DNA from: Alcanivorax sp.
GTDB taxonomy: Bacteria > Pseudomonadota > Gammaproteobacteria > Pseudomonadales > Alcanivoracaceae
Reading direction: 5' to 3'
DNA length: 64,000 nucleotides
NCBI RefSeq assembly: GCF_019431375.1
Contig: NZ_CP080267.1
Coordinates: 3,041,933 to 3,105,932, forward strand
Numbering within the stretch: the stretch's first letter is position 1; each line of letters begins with the position of its first letter. The notes under the pieces are model-generated. The model made no database searches. It was not told the DNA's origin and saw only the letters and a program-made list of their open reading frames with translations. Both the position numbers and the translations under genes were made by a program. This document shows positions 17,261 to 26,575 of this stretch, piece after piece.

Positions 17261-17825
17261 TAACAGTCAGATCTACCGGTTGGTCCCATGGGGCCACCGG
17301 TAGAGTGCCCTTGCCTACCCTCTGAAAATCATAGCCCACGGCTACCAGCCTAGGTCGCCTTGGCCTGCGCGCCAGATCTGCCAGTGTACGGTCGTAATAA
17401 CCTCCCCCCATGCCCAGTCGATAGCCGCAGGTGTCAAACGCCACTGCCGGCAGCAGAATGACATCCAGTGCCCACAGGGCCCGGCCCCGATAATAGTGTG
17501 CCGGTTCGGCAATGCCGTAATTGTTGGGGCGCATGGGGTGGTGGCGCTGCCAGAGACGAAATTGCAGGTGGCCACGGCGGATCGGGTCCAGGCGGGGCAG
17601 GTAGGTGGTAGCCAGGCGGAAGCGCTTGTGGTGCAAGCCGGGCAACAGGTCCAACTCGCCGTCATTGGCCAGATACAGCGCCAGGTGGCGGGCAGGGCGA
17701 TGGCCTAATGCCTGATCCAGCCGGCGGCCGAAACCATGGCTGGCCCGGCGGCGTTGCCCCGGCGTCAGTGATCGGCGTTGCTGTCGGAACTGGCGGCGCA
17801 ATTGCCGCCGCAAGGCTGCGGTCAT
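17244..17825 (-). CDS. ygfA: 5-formyltetrahydrofolate cyclo-ligase
   Basis: ATP-dependent enzyme that converts 5-formyl-THF to 5,10-methenyl-THF, salvaging a folate storage form. The 193-aa protein starts with the basic segment LRRQLRRQFRQQRRSL typical of the family, and has the conserved LPAVAFDTCGYRLGMGGGYYDRTLA glycine-rich region (ligand binding) near residues 125-150. It is co-directional with and downstream of the 6S RNA gene, an arrangement kept across gammaproteobacteria in which ygfA is often co-transcribed with ssrS. Confidence 0.93.
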   Translation of the reverse strand: MTAALRRQLRRQFRQQRRSLTPGQRRRASHGFGRRLDQALGHRPARHLALYLANDGELDLLPGLHHKRFRLATTYLPRLDPIRRGHLQFRLWQRHHPMRPNNYGIAEPAHYYRGRALWALDVILLPAVAFDTCGYRLGMGGGYYDRTLADLARRPRRPRLVAVGYDFQRVGKGTLPVAPWDQPVDLTVTTGCD

Positions 17826-17887
17826 GGGCAGGCCACAATAAGCGTGAGTCGTCCATTGTGAAATGATCGACTCAGGAGGAAATAGAA

Positions 17888-18077
17888 AGGGTACTTCCCG
17901 GTCCGCCGCTGCGGGCTTGACCCTTGAACCGTAGGTTCAAGGTGGAGGCAGCAACCCCACCCTCAGGCTTTCCGCTCAATGGGCGGACATGCACACAGGC
18001 AGGGCAATGTTTGCCCCCGGGTATTACATTATCGGCTCGGGGACATGACCCTCTGGCGAACGGGCCAGGAAGCACTC
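17888..18077 (-). ncRNA. ssrS: 6S RNA
   Basis: Read on the minus strand, the gene shows the hallmark 6S elements in order: TTCGCCAG, GTCCCCGAGCCGATA, and distally CACCTTGAACC...GGTTCAAGGG followed by GCCCGCAGCGGC, as in E. coli and Pseudomonas 6S RNA. The ends GTGCTTCCTGG and CCGGGAAGTAC pair to form the closing stem. A perfect TATAAT lies at 18084-18089, placing the transcript start near 18077. 6S RNA binds sigma70 RNA polymerase in stationary phase by mimicking an open promoter. Location between zapA and ygfA supports the call. Ends are estimated to a few bases. Confidence 0.93.
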
Positions 18078-18151
18078 GGGTGGATTATAACAGGGGTGCC
18101 GGGGGCAGGTCAGGACTTGACAGGGAAGTGATTTCGTAGATTTTTTTGCTT

Positions 18152-18327
18152 TCTACGAGGCTGCTGTAGGAGCGCCGCTTGAGGCGCGAACCTCGCCTCA
18201 GCGAGGCAATCGACCGTAGGGCGATCGGGAGTGCCGGGTTCGACAGGTCTTTCCAGAAAGGAATGCTGGTTGGTCGGGTCTTTTCCTCGCCAAGGCTCGG
18301 TTCGCGCCTCAAGCGGCGCTCCTACAG
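18152..18327. repeat. Extragenic repeat with CTGTAGGAGCGCCGCTTGAG terminal arms
   Basis: Begins CTACGAGGCTGCTGTAGGAG and ends with the complement GCGCCTCAAGCGGCGCTCCT; about 120 bases of internal sequence separate the arms. Relatives with the same arms lie at 22400-22541 and 53186-53356. Size and terminal inverted arms fit a REP-bounded or MITE-like element with no coding capacity. Confidence 0.75.
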
Positions 18328-18353
18328 GGGCGCTGTAGAAGCGTGAGGGAAGA

Positions 18354-18665
18354 CTACAGCTTTCGGCGGGCGTCTTCGAAGGCCTGGATTTCGTCTTCCA
18401 GGCGAGTAAGCAGGGCCTGGACCCGGGCCTCGCTTTCGGAATCTTCGGACACGGCCTTGCGGGCATTGAGCAGTTCGTGGCTCATGTTCAGCGCGGTCAT
18501 GATGGCAATGCGCTCCAGCCCGATCACATTGGCATCGCGGACTTCGCGCAATTGCTTGTCCAGATAGCGGGCGGCGGCCAGCAGGTTGTCCTGTTCACCG
18601 GCCGGGCAGGCGACGCGATACTCCTTGTCCAGTAGATGAATTACCAGGGAGTTTTCGTTAGACAT
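18354..18665 (-). CDS. zapA: Cell division protein ZapA
   Basis: A small protein that binds and bundles FtsZ at the division ring. About 103 aa: the N-terminal domain starts MSNENSLVIHLLDKEYRVACP, followed by the ZapA-typical ERIAIMTALNMSHELLNA helix and a C-terminal coiled coil. An upstream GTG (18677) is open, but the ATG at 18665 matches the family start. It is followed on the same strand by 6S RNA and ygfA and preceded by a ZapB-like coiled-coil gene, the usual gammaproteobacterial order. Confidence 0.9.
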   Translation of the reverse strand: MSNENSLVIHLLDKEYRVACPAGEQDNLLAAARYLDKQLREVRDANVIGLERIAIMTALNMSHELLNARKAVSEDSESEARVQALLTRLEDEIQAFEDARRKL

Positions 18666-18716
18666 GGCCGAGGGCACCGCATTGGCTGTGGATCAGTATC
18701 AGGCAGGATGTCACGC

Positions 18717-18929
18717 TCAGGACTCCTGCTCCAGGGATTTCAGACGCGAGATAATGGCTTCGACCTTGTTGCGAGCCACATCGTTCTTTTTCAGCAGTTG
18801 GGCCCGTTCTTCCACCAGCTTTGCCTCGCGTTCATGCAAGGACTGGTTTTCCTGACGCAGGCGCGCACTGATGCGCAGCAGGTCATCGACGCGGGCTTCC
18901 AGTTGCCGTAGTTGTTGTTCCGTCGTCAT
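18717..18929 (-). CDS. Small coiled-coil protein, TIGR02449 / ZapB-like
   Basis: A 70-aa protein that is almost wholly predicted coiled coil, with regular leucine heptads (LRQLEARVDDLLRISARL, then KLVEERAQLLKKN). Size, position directly before zapA and composition fit the TIGR02449 family found next to zapA in Pseudomonas-like bacteria. A division-site role like that of ZapB is inferred from context, not shown by a motif. Confidence 0.75.
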   Translation of the reverse strand: MTTEQQLRQLEARVDDLLRISARLRQENQSLHEREAKLVEERAQLLKKNDVARNKVEAIISRLKSLEQES

Positions 18930-19158
18930 GGCAAAATGTACGCTGTTCGCCTAAGGTGTGGACCTTTCTCGGCCCGGCGTTCCCCATACCCTGCCGGTAT
19001 TTTCCGGCAATGGCATCCCACCCGGATTACAGGTTGTTTCAACTATAGGTGTGGGGTTTGCAAGGGTCAACGAAATTCAACCGTGGTAGCCACTTAGCAC
19101 ACATTATTCACAGGCTGCCTGAGGATAACCCCCAATTCCCCGGATAACGGATAGATTC

Positions 19159-19743
19159 ATGTCCAACCTGATCGATTTTGAAGTGCTGGCCCAGGGCCTG
19201 GCTGCTGCCGGTGTGGCCCATTCCCCCAGTGAATTGCAAGGCGTGTTGGCAGGGTTGCTGGCCACTGGCCATGGTGGCCAGGACGAGGAAGTGCTTGGCG
19301 TATTGGCCGCCCATACCGATATTGATGGCGGGTTTGACGGCGCCCTCTCGGTGGCGCTGCTGTCATTGCGCGACCAGCTTCACGAAGGGTTCCAGGGCAC
19401 CGGGCTGGATCTGGCCCTGCTGTTACCCGGGGATGAGGAAGAACTGGGGCTGCGGGTGGCGGCAGTGGCCCAGTGGTGCGAAGGCTTTCTGGTGGGGTTC
19501 GGCACCGGCTCTGCCAACACCCATGACAAGGATCTGTCACCGGGTATCCAGGAAGCCCTGTCCGACCTGGCAGCGATCAGCCAGGTGGCTACCCCGGAAG
19601 AAGACGGGGACGAAGAGGAAGATATGTTCGAGCAGGTGGCGGAGCACTGCCGGATGGCGGCGCTGATGATTTACACTGAGCTGGTCATGCGCCATCAGGA
19701 CAAGCCGGCCCCGGCGCCGCAGGCACCGCCGACCCGCCACTGA
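19159..19743 (+). CDS. ygfB: UPF0149 family protein YgfB
   Basis: A 194-aa cytoplasmic protein of the YgfB/YecA family. It shows the family segments LAQGLAAAGVAHSPSELQG at the start, WCEGFLVGFGTG in the middle (residues ~110-120) and a acidic EEDGDEEEDMFEQV run near 150 before the conserved FEYVR-like region. In Pseudomonas aeruginosa a YgfB protein modulates expression of the ampDh3 amidase through AlpA; whether that applies here is unknown. It opens the conserved ygfB-pepP-ubiH-ubiI cluster. Confidence 0.88.
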   Translation: MSNLIDFEVLAQGLAAAGVAHSPSELQGVLAGLLATGHGGQDEEVLGVLAAHTDIDGGFDGALSVALLSLRDQLHEGFQGTGLDLALLLPGDEEELGLRVAAVAQWCEGFLVGFGTGSANTHDKDLSPGIQEALSDLAAISQVATPEEDGDEEEDMFEQVAEHCRMAALMIYTELVMRHQDKPAPAPQAPPTRH

Positions 19744-19778
19744 TTTCGCTGCGATCGTTTCAGCATTAAGGAGAGCTC

Positions 19779-21104
19779 TTGAGTATCAATCGCCAGGAAT
19801 TTGCCCGTCGCCGTCAGGAACTGATGGGCATAATGGGGCCCAACAGCATTGCCATCCTGCCGGCGGCCCCGGAGCGCACCCGTAACCGGGATGTGGAATA
19901 CCCCTACCGGCAGAACAGCGATTTCTGGTATCTCACCGGGTTTGCCGAGCCGGAAGCGATCATGGTGCTGTTGCCCGGCCGTGAGCATGGCGAATATGTA
20001 CTGTTTTGCCGCGAGCGCGACCGCACCATGGAAATCTGGAATGGCTACCGGGCTGGCCCGGATGGCGCGGTGACGGACTTTGATGCGGATGATGCTTTCC
20101 CGATCGGCGATATCGACGAGATTCTGCCGGGACTGATCGAAGGGCGCGAGCGAGTCTATTACGACCTGGGCCATGATGCGGAATTCGACCGCCGCCTGAT
20201 GGGCTGGGTCAACAGTATCCGCGAGCGGGTCCGTTCCGGTGCCCAGCCGCCCGGGGAGTTCGTTGCCCTGGCCCATCATCTGCACGACATGCGCCTGTTC
20301 AAGAGCGCTGCCGAAATCAAGTTGATGCGCCGCGCCGCCAGTATTTCTGCCGGCGCCCATGTGCGTGCCATGCAGGCGGTCAAACCTGGCATGATGGAAT
20401 ACCAGCTGGAAGCGGAATATATCCACGAGTTCATGCGCAACGGCTCACGCAGCCCCGCCTACCCGAGTATTGTCGGTGGCGGTGCCAACAGCTGCATCCT
20501 GCATTACATCGAAAACAGCCAGAAACTGAAGGACGGTGACCTGGTGCTGGTGGATGCCGGTTGCGAGCTGGAACACTACGCCTCGGACATCACCCGCACC
20601 TTCCCGGTGAACGGTAAATTCAGCAAACCCCAGCAGGCGCTCTACGAGCTGGTGCTGGCCAGTCAGCACGCGGCCATCGAGGCCACTCATCCGGACAACC
20701 ACTGGAATGTGCCCCATGAAAAGGTGGTGCACATCCTCACCCAGGGGTTGATTGACCTGGGCCTGCTCAAGGGCGAATTCAACGAGCTGGTGGAAACCGA
20801 AGGCTACCGGCGCTTCTTTATGCACCGCACCGGTCACTGGCTGGGGCTGGATGTGCATGACGTGGGCGATTACCGGGTACAGGATCAGTGGCGGCAACTG
20901 GAGCCGGGCATGGCGCTGACCGTGGAGCCTGGCCTCTATGTGGCACCGGACGACGACAGCGTGGACGAGCAGTGGCGCGGCATCGGTATCCGTATTGAGG
21001 ATGATGTGGTGGTAACGAAAGACGGCTGCGATGTGCTGAGCCACGAAGTGCCCAAGGAAGTGGCGGATATCGAAGCGGTGATGAAAAAAGCAGTTAACAG
21101 TTAA
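19779..21104 (+). CDS. pepP: Xaa-Pro aminopeptidase
   Basis: Manganese-dependent peptidase that removes an N-terminal residue preceding proline. The 441-aa protein has the usual N-terminal AMP_N domain and a C-terminal pita-bread domain whose metal ligands are visible: VDAGCE (Asp), SDITRTFP (Asp), HRTGHWLGLDVHD (His), VEPGLY (Glu) and IRIEDDV (Glu). The start is TTG at 19779, supported by AAGGAGAGCTC six bases upstream. It lies between ygfB and ubiH as in E. coli. Confidence 0.95.
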   Translation: MSINRQEFARRRQELMGIMGPNSIAILPAAPERTRNRDVEYPYRQNSDFWYLTGFAEPEAIMVLLPGREHGEYVLFCRERDRTMEIWNGYRAGPDGAVTDFDADDAFPIGDIDEILPGLIEGRERVYYDLGHDAEFDRRLMGWVNSIRERVRSGAQPPGEFVALAHHLHDMRLFKSAAEIKLMRRAASISAGAHVRAMQAVKPGMMEYQLEAEYIHEFMRNGSRSPAYPSIVGGGANSCILHYIENSQKLKDGDLVLVDAGCELEHYASDITRTFPVNGKFSKPQQALYELVLASQHAAIEATHPDNHWNVPHEKVVHILTQGLIDLGLLKGEFNELVETEGYRRFFMHRTGHWLGLDVHDVGDYRVQDQWRQLEPGMALTVEPGLYVAPDDDSVDEQWRGIGIRIEDDVVVTKDGCDVLSHEVPKEVADIEAVMKKAVNS

Positions 21105-21170
21105 TAGTGAAGAGTTAACAGCGAAAACCGGTAATACAGCTCACCCTCTAATGGTTTCGGGAAAACCTGG

Positions 21171-22352
21171 ATGACGGAACAGAGGCAAGATTCCATTCTT
21201 ATCGTCGGCGGTGGCATGGCCGGGGCGTTGCTGGCGGTGTTGTTGCGTCACCACGGTGCCGCAGCCGTGACCCTGGTGGAAAGCCATCCGCTTACCCTGC
21301 CTGAAGAGCCGCCGCTGACGCCCAGTTTTGATGCGCGCAGCACCGCCCTGTCTGCCGGTACACTGGCAGTGCTGGATGAGCTGGGGCTGGGCGAGGCCAT
21401 TCGCCAACACGCCGCCCGGATCGATACCGTGCATGTCTCGCGTCGTTCCCGGCTCGGCATCACCCGCCTGCGTGCCAGTGAGGAAGGTGTGCCGGCGCTG
21501 GGAGCGGTGGTGGAAAACCGCTGGCTGGGTTTTGTGTTGTTGCGGGCCCTGTATGCGGATGCTGCCATTGAGGTGCTGGCACCGGAACGGCTCAGCGCCA
21601 TCCGCCGTCTCGAAGACGGTTATCAAGCCTCACTGGAATCCGGTCGCACCCTGACCACGCCGTTACTGATTGCCGCCGATGGTGCCAGGTCGCGCACCCG
21701 CGAATGGCTGGGCGTGAGTGCCAGGGATAGTGACACCGGCCACGATGCCATGATCGCCAATCTGTCATTGGCCAGCGATCACCAGGGCATTGCCTACGAA
21801 CGTTTTCTCAACGATGGGCCGTTGGCGCTGTTGCCGCTGCCGGATCGCCGTTTTGCCCTGGTCTGGACCGGTCCCCGCAAGCAGGTGGATGCCTGGATGG
21901 CCATGGAATCCGGTGCTTTGCTGGAGCAGTTGCAGCAGCAATGCCCGGCAGAAGCCCCCAGGATTACCGGCATCGGAGAACGTCAGCGTTACCCGTTGGT
22001 GCTCACCCATGCCTGTGCCCAGGCGGTGCCCTATGGGGTGGTGGTGGGCAATGCCGCCCACACCCTGCACCCGGTGGCCGGGCAGGGTTTCAATCTGACC
22101 GTGCGCGATCTGGTTCAGCTGGCAAGCACCGTGGGTGATGCGTCGGCACCGGGGGCACTATCCCTGTTGCAGCAATACGTGCAGCGCCGGGAGCAGGACC
22201 AGGCACTGATCAGTCAGGCGTCGCGCTGGGTGCCGGAACTGTTCCGGGTCCAGCAACCATTGTTCGCCCACAGTCGCCAGCTGGGGTTGGTGGCCATGGA
22301 TATTCTGCCCGGCCTGCGCCAGGGGTTTGCGCGTCGGGCCATGGGGCTGTGA
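21171..22352 (+). CDS. ubiH: 2-octaprenyl-6-methoxyphenol hydroxylase
   Basis: FAD-dependent aromatic-ring hydroxylase of ubiquinone biosynthesis. The 393-aa protein has the dinucleotide loop VGGGMAGALLA at the start, the DGARSRTREWLG motif near residue 167 and the FAD ribityl motif GNAAHTLHPVAGQGFNL near 292. Order pepP-ubiH-ubiI is conserved in gammaproteobacteria. The upstream gap (21105-21170) has repeated GTTAACAGTTAATAG-like sequences also found at 22357. Confidence 0.92.
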   Translation: MTEQRQDSILIVGGGMAGALLAVLLRHHGAAAVTLVESHPLTLPEEPPLTPSFDARSTALSAGTLAVLDELGLGEAIRQHAARIDTVHVSRRSRLGITRLRASEEGVPALGAVVENRWLGFVLLRALYADAAIEVLAPERLSAIRRLEDGYQASLESGRTLTTPLLIAADGARSRTREWLGVSARDSDTGHDAMIANLSLASDHQGIAYERFLNDGPLALLPLPDRRFALVWTGPRKQVDAWMAMESGALLEQLQQQCPAEAPRITGIGERQRYPLVLTHACAQAVPYGVVVGNAAHTLHPVAGQGFNLTVRDLVQLASTVGDASAPGALSLLQQYVQRREQDQALISQASRWVPELFRVQQPLFAHSRQLGLVAMDILPGLRQGFARRAMGL

Positions 22353-22399
22353 AAAGGCAGTTAATAATTAATAGTTAACAGTTAATAGCGAAAGCCATG

Positions 22400-22541
22400 C
22401 TACGAAGCTGCTGTAGGAGCGCCGCTTGAGGCGCGAAGAGCTTGCAGCTGCTTCGGCGCTTGATTCCGGCGACCTGACGATGCAAATGCAGCACTCGCGT
22501 TAAAGATCGTGGATATTCGCGCCTCAAGCGGCACTCCTACA
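22400..22541. repeat. Extragenic repeat, same family as 18152-18327
   Basis: Starts CTACGAAGCTGCTGTAGGAG and ends with CGCCTCAAGCGGCACTCCTA, the complement of the left arm with one change. The centre differs from the 18152 copy. It fills the 226-base gap between ubiH and ubiI; short GTTAATAGTTAACAG repeats precede it. Confidence 0.75.
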
Positions 22542-22578
22542 TATCAACAGCGAGCATCGACCTTTGAAGAATGCGCCC

Positions 22579-23826
22579 ATGACAGAACAACCTGATTCCC
22601 AACACATCGTCATCGTCGGCGGTGGCATGACCGGGGGCTTGCTGGCGGTGTTGCTGGCGGAGCAGGGGCTGGATGTGACGGTGCTTGACGGGGCGCCGGC
22701 GCCAGTGATGCCGTCCGGACCCGCCCAGTTGCGGGTGTCCACGCTCACCGAGGCCAGTCACTGGTTGCTGCAGAACAGCGGCGTTTGGGCGCATCTGGAC
22801 ATGGGCCGGGTGCAGCCCTACGACGCCATGCAGGTGTGGGATCAGGATGGCACCGGCGAGGTGTTGTTCCGCGCTGAAGAGGTGGGAGCACAATCGCTGG
22901 GCTGTTTGTTGGAGAATGGTCACCTGGCTGCCGCCTTGTACCGGCGTGCGGCGGATTTTGACAATCTGGACTGGCGCTGTGGTGTGTCGGTTGATGGTGC
23001 TCGCCGCGAGGAAGGACGCTGGCAGGTTCGTGCGGGCGATGAACACTGGCAAGCGGATCTGCTGGTGGGGGCCGATGGCGCCCGTTCCCGGGTGCGTGAC
23101 TGGGCCGGCATCAGTGGCGGTGCCCGTGATAGTGGTCACCATGCGCTGGTGGCGACCATCGCCACAGCCTTGCCCCATGATGCCTGCGCCCGTCAGGTGT
23201 TTATGGAATCCGGGCCGCTGGCACTGCTGCCGCTATACAGCGATCCGCAACAGGGTGAGCAGCGGCAGTGTTCCATCGTCTGGTCCGGCTGGCCGGAACG
23301 CATCGCTCATCTGCGCGAGCAGGCGCCTGAGGATTTTGCCGCCGAATTGCAGGCGGCCGTTGGCGAGGCATTGGGCGATGTGACCCTGCTCAGCGAGCGG
23401 GCGGTTTTTCCCATTCAGGAGCGACACGCCAGCAGCTATGTGGCAGCGGGGCTGGCGCTGGTCGGTGATGCTGCCCACGTGATCCATCCGCTGGCCGGGC
23501 AGGGCGTGAACCTGGGGCTGCTGGATGCGGCGGTGCTGGCGGAAGAAGTGGAGAGGGCAATCAATAATGGCCGCTCCTGCGCGGACAGCGCCGCCCTGGC
23601 CCGTTACCAGCGGCGCCGCCGTGGCGAGAACCTGATCATGCAGAACGCCATGCGCGGGTTTCAGCAATTGTTCGGCCAGCGGGCCTTGCCGGTGCGCTGG
23701 CTGCGTAATACCGGCATGCGCTGGGTCAATCAGGCCGGGCCGCTCAAGCGTCTGTTTGCCAGCCAGGCTATGGGCCGGGGCGCGGATTTACCGGGCCGGG
23801 CGCGGCCGCAGCCTCCGGGTTTGTGA
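22579..23826 (+). CDS. ubiI: UbiH/UbiF/VisC-family FAD hydroxylase
   Basis: Second FAD-dependent ubiquinone hydroxylase, about 415 aa, closely resembling UbiI/VisC. It has VGGGMTGGLLA at the N-terminus, ADGARSRVRDWAG near residue 168 and GDAAHVIHPLAGQGVNLGL near 295. The order after ubiH fits UbiI (C5 hydroxylation) as in E. coli, though UbiF-type specificity cannot be excluded from sequence. A TTG start at 22564 is possible; the ATG at 22579 preceded by GAAGA is preferred. Confidence 0.87.
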   Translation: MTEQPDSQHIVIVGGGMTGGLLAVLLAEQGLDVTVLDGAPAPVMPSGPAQLRVSTLTEASHWLLQNSGVWAHLDMGRVQPYDAMQVWDQDGTGEVLFRAEEVGAQSLGCLLENGHLAAALYRRAADFDNLDWRCGVSVDGARREEGRWQVRAGDEHWQADLLVGADGARSRVRDWAGISGGARDSGHHALVATIATALPHDACARQVFMESGPLALLPLYSDPQQGEQRQCSIVWSGWPERIAHLREQAPEDFAAELQAAVGEALGDVTLLSERAVFPIQERHASSYVAAGLALVGDAAHVIHPLAGQGVNLGLLDAAVLAEEVERAINNGRSCADSAALARYQRRRRGENLIMQNAMRGFQQLFGQRALPVRWLRNTGMRWVNQAGPLKRLFASQAMGRGADLPGRARPQPPGL

Positions 23827-23906
23827 GTGACCTGCGGCGCTCCGGGAAATAGTGCGCACAGGCTCTAGAGCTCGGCATAAATTCCTGCCATACTTGCTGC
23901 TCAATT

Positions 23907-23919
23907 AAGAATCATTCTT
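23907..23919. promoter_or_regulatory. Fur-like iron box
   Basis: The perfect 6-1-6 palindrome AAGAAT-C-ATTCTT lies 32 bases before the iron-binding lipoprotein start and fits the hexamer-repeat logic of Fur sites. Iron repression of the downstream transporter genes is inferred. Confidence 0.6.
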
Positions 23920-23951
23920 GTTTCCTTGTGCGTTTGATGGAGTCCACCACT

Positions 23952-24962
23952 ATGCGAGCCATTGCCCTGCTGGCCGCCGCCGTTGTCATGCTCACCGGGC
24001 TGTGGGCCTGTTCCGAACCCGCTGCCGAAGAAGAACTGGTGGTCTATACCTCGCGTAATGATCACCTGATCAAGCCGGTATTCGATGCCTATACCGAGGC
24101 CACCGGCGTGAAAATCCGCTATATCACCGATAATGCTGCCGCCCTGACCGCCCGCTTGCAGGCCGAGGGTGAGCGCTCACCGGCGGATATGCTGATCACC
24201 GTGGATGCCGGCAACCTGTGGAATGCGGCGGACAAGGATCTGCTGCAACCGCTGGAATCCCCGGTGCTGGCCGCCAATGTGCCAGCGGAACTGACTGACC
24301 CGGAGAACCGCTGGTTCGGTCTCACTGTGCGAGCCCGCACCCTGGTCTATTCCACTGACCGGGTGGACCCGGCGGCGCTGTCCAGCTATGAAGCCCTGGC
24401 CGAGCCCGAGTGGAAAGGCCGCCTGTGCCTGCGTACCTCCAAGAAGGTCTACAACCAGTCCCTGGTGGCGACCATGATCAAGCGTCTTGGCGAAGAAAGA
24501 ACCGAGGAAGTCGTGCGTGGTTGGGTGGCGAATCTGGCTACTGACGTGTTCTCCAACGACACCGCTCTGATGGAGGCCATCGTCGCCGGACAATGTGACG
24601 TAGGCATAGTGAATACTTACTACTTCGGCCGCATGAAGCAGGACAACCCGCAGTTGCCCCTGTCCCTGTTCTGGGCCAACCAGGATTCCAGCGGGGTGCA
24701 CGTGAATATCTCCGGCGCCGGTATTACCCGCCATGCGCCGCACCCGCAAAAGGCCCGCGACCTGCTGGAATGGATGACTCAGCCGCAAGCCCAGAAACTG
24801 CTGGCCGATCGCAATATGGAATACCCGGTGAATGCCGCCGTGGAGCCCGCCGAAGAGGTGGCTTCCTGGGGGAAATTCAAATCCGATGATCTGAACGTCA
24901 GTGTGGCCGGCGCCCTGCAGGTGGATGCCGTCAAACTGATGGATCGCGCCGGGTACCGCTAA
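23952..24962 (+). CDS. Iron(III) ABC transporter substrate-binding lipoprotein
   Basis: Periplasmic ferric-iron binding protein of the FbpA/FutA type, about 336 aa. The signal peptide ends at a lipobox-like GLWAC, so it is probably membrane-anchored. The solute-binding fold starts VVYTSRNDHLIKPVF and the iron-ligand tyrosines are probably in NTYYFGRM near residue 220. In-frame GTG (23928) and ATG (23937) codons lie upstream; the ATG at 23952 has GGAG nine bases before it. A Fur-like box lies upstream and the permease gene follows after 3 bases. No ATPase gene is nearby. Confidence 0.88.
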   Translation: MRAIALLAAAVVMLTGLWACSEPAAEEELVVYTSRNDHLIKPVFDAYTEATGVKIRYITDNAAALTARLQAEGERSPADMLITVDAGNLWNAADKDLLQPLESPVLAANVPAELTDPENRWFGLTVRARTLVYSTDRVDPAALSSYEALAEPEWKGRLCLRTSKKVYNQSLVATMIKRLGEERTEEVVRGWVANLATDVFSNDTALMEAIVAGQCDVGIVNTYYFGRMKQDNPQLPLSLFWANQDSSGVHVNISGAGITRHAPHPQKARDLLEWMTQPQAQKLLADRNMEYPVNAAVEPAEEVASWGKFKSDDLNVSVAGALQVDAVKLMDRAGYR

Positions 24963-24965
24963 CCG

Positions 24966-26575
24966 GTGCGAACACGGGGAGCCCTTTCCGCCAGCGGTGC
25001 CAGCGTTCTGCTGCTGGCCTTGCTGGTGCTGGTGCCCATTGTGGTACTGCTGGCCGCCTGGCAGCAGGAGCAATGGGCCACCTGGCAGCACCTGCTCGAT
25101 ACGGTACTGTGGCGGCTGGTGGGCAACACCCTGTTCCTGATGGTGGGGGTTACCGCCGGCGTGCTGCTGCTGGGGGTGTCCCTGGCCTGGTGTGTGGCCA
25201 CCCTGGAGTTTCCCGGTCGGCGCTGGCTGCAATGGGCGCTGTTGCTGCCCATGGCCATGCCCGCCTATGTGCTCGCCTTCGTGATGGTGGACCTGATGGA
25301 TTACGCCGGCCCCATCCAGACCTTCCTGCGCCAATGGTTGCCGACCCTCGATTTCAGTGCCCGTCACCCCCTGTGGGTGGTGATTACCCTGTCCCTGGTG
25401 CTCTATCCCTATGTCTACATGCTCGCCCGGCTGGCCTTCGAGGCCCAGGGGCGGGCGGTGCTGGAACAGGCCCGTATCCTTGGCGATACGGCCTCTTCCG
25501 CCTTCTTCCGGGTGGCCTTGCCGATGGCACGACCCGGCATCGCGGCGGGTCTGGCGCTGGCATTGATGGAAACCCTGGCCGACTTCGGTGCGGTGAGTAT
25601 CTTCAACTTCGATACCTTTACCACGGCCATCTACAAAAGCTGGTACGGCCTGTTCAACCTGCAGGCCGCCGCCCAGCTCGCCTCCCTGTTATTGCTGTTC
25701 GTGGTGGTGGCCCTGTGGCTGGAACGGCGGGGACGCAGCCGCGCCCGCTATAGTGAGATCGGCGGCCGCCAGACCTTGCGCAGCCGCCCGCGACTGGCCT
25801 GGGGCGTCACCTTGTTTGCCTTTGCGGTACTGTTTCTGGCCTTCCTGCTGCCGGTCAGTCGCCTGCTGTACTGGGTCATCGACAATGGCTTGATGCAGGT
25901 GGATGCCCGTTTCCTCAACCTGATCTGGCGTACCTTCCTGCTCGGCACCATGGCGGCCCTGCTGGTGCTGACCTTGGCCGGCTGGCTGGCCTGGGTGAAA
26001 CGGCATCAGCCGTCGCCTGCCGTGTCCGTGGCGGTGCGGCTGGCGACCCTGGGCTATGCCTTGCCGGGCTCGGTGCTGGCGGTGGGTATCATGATCAGCT
26101 TCAGCGCCGTGGAAGGCTGGCTGGCGGACCTGGGTGTGGGCATCGTGCTGGTCAGCACTTTGGCGGCGTTGTTGTTGGCCTATGTGGTGCGGTTTATGGC
26201 GGTGGGCTTCGGACGCAGCCGCGTCCGGTGGAGAATGCCCTGCAGCAGGTGCGCCCCAGCCTGGTGGAAGCGGCCCGGACTCTGGGGGCGTCCTCCTCCG
26301 AAGTGGGCCGCCGGGTCTATGTGCCGATGATGCTGCCTGGCCTGCTCACTGCTTTGCTGCTGGTGGGCATTGATGTGATGAAGGAAATGCCCGCCACCCT
26401 GCTGCTGAGACCCTTCGGTTGGGACACCCTGGCGGTGCGCATTTACGAGCTGACCGCCGAAGGGGAGTGGCAACGGGCCGCTGCTCCCGCTCTGACCCTG
26501 GTGCTGTTGGGGCTGATCCCGGTGATGGTGCTGACCCGCCGGCGTTCCACGCAGCTGAACTCCCCCCGAGACTGA
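24966..26575 (+). pseudogene. Iron ABC transporter permease, frameshifted
   Basis: FbpB-type fused permease with two copies of the binding-protein-dependent transport inner-membrane domain and about 12 hydrophobic segments. The first EAA-type loop is near residue 170 (ILGDTASSAFFRVALPMARP), the second in EAARTLGASSSEVGRRVYVP. The frame is broken between about 26217 and 26227 (near GCAGCCGCGTCCGG): residues up to MAVGFGRSR are in one frame and VENALQQVRPSLVEAARTLG in another. Loss of one base or gain of two explains it. The full product would be ~536 aa, normal for FbpB. A sequencing error is as likely as a true mutation. Start is GTG, three bases after the previous stop. Confidence 0.85.

Noticed and set aside
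18085..18466. Minus-strand frames across the 18152 repeat
   Set aside because: They run through a non-coding repeat and overlap 6S promoter and zapA; no protein family resemblance.
19100..19115. TTATTCACA resembling a DnaA box before ygfB
   Set aside because: Single copy with one mismatch and no origin features nearby.
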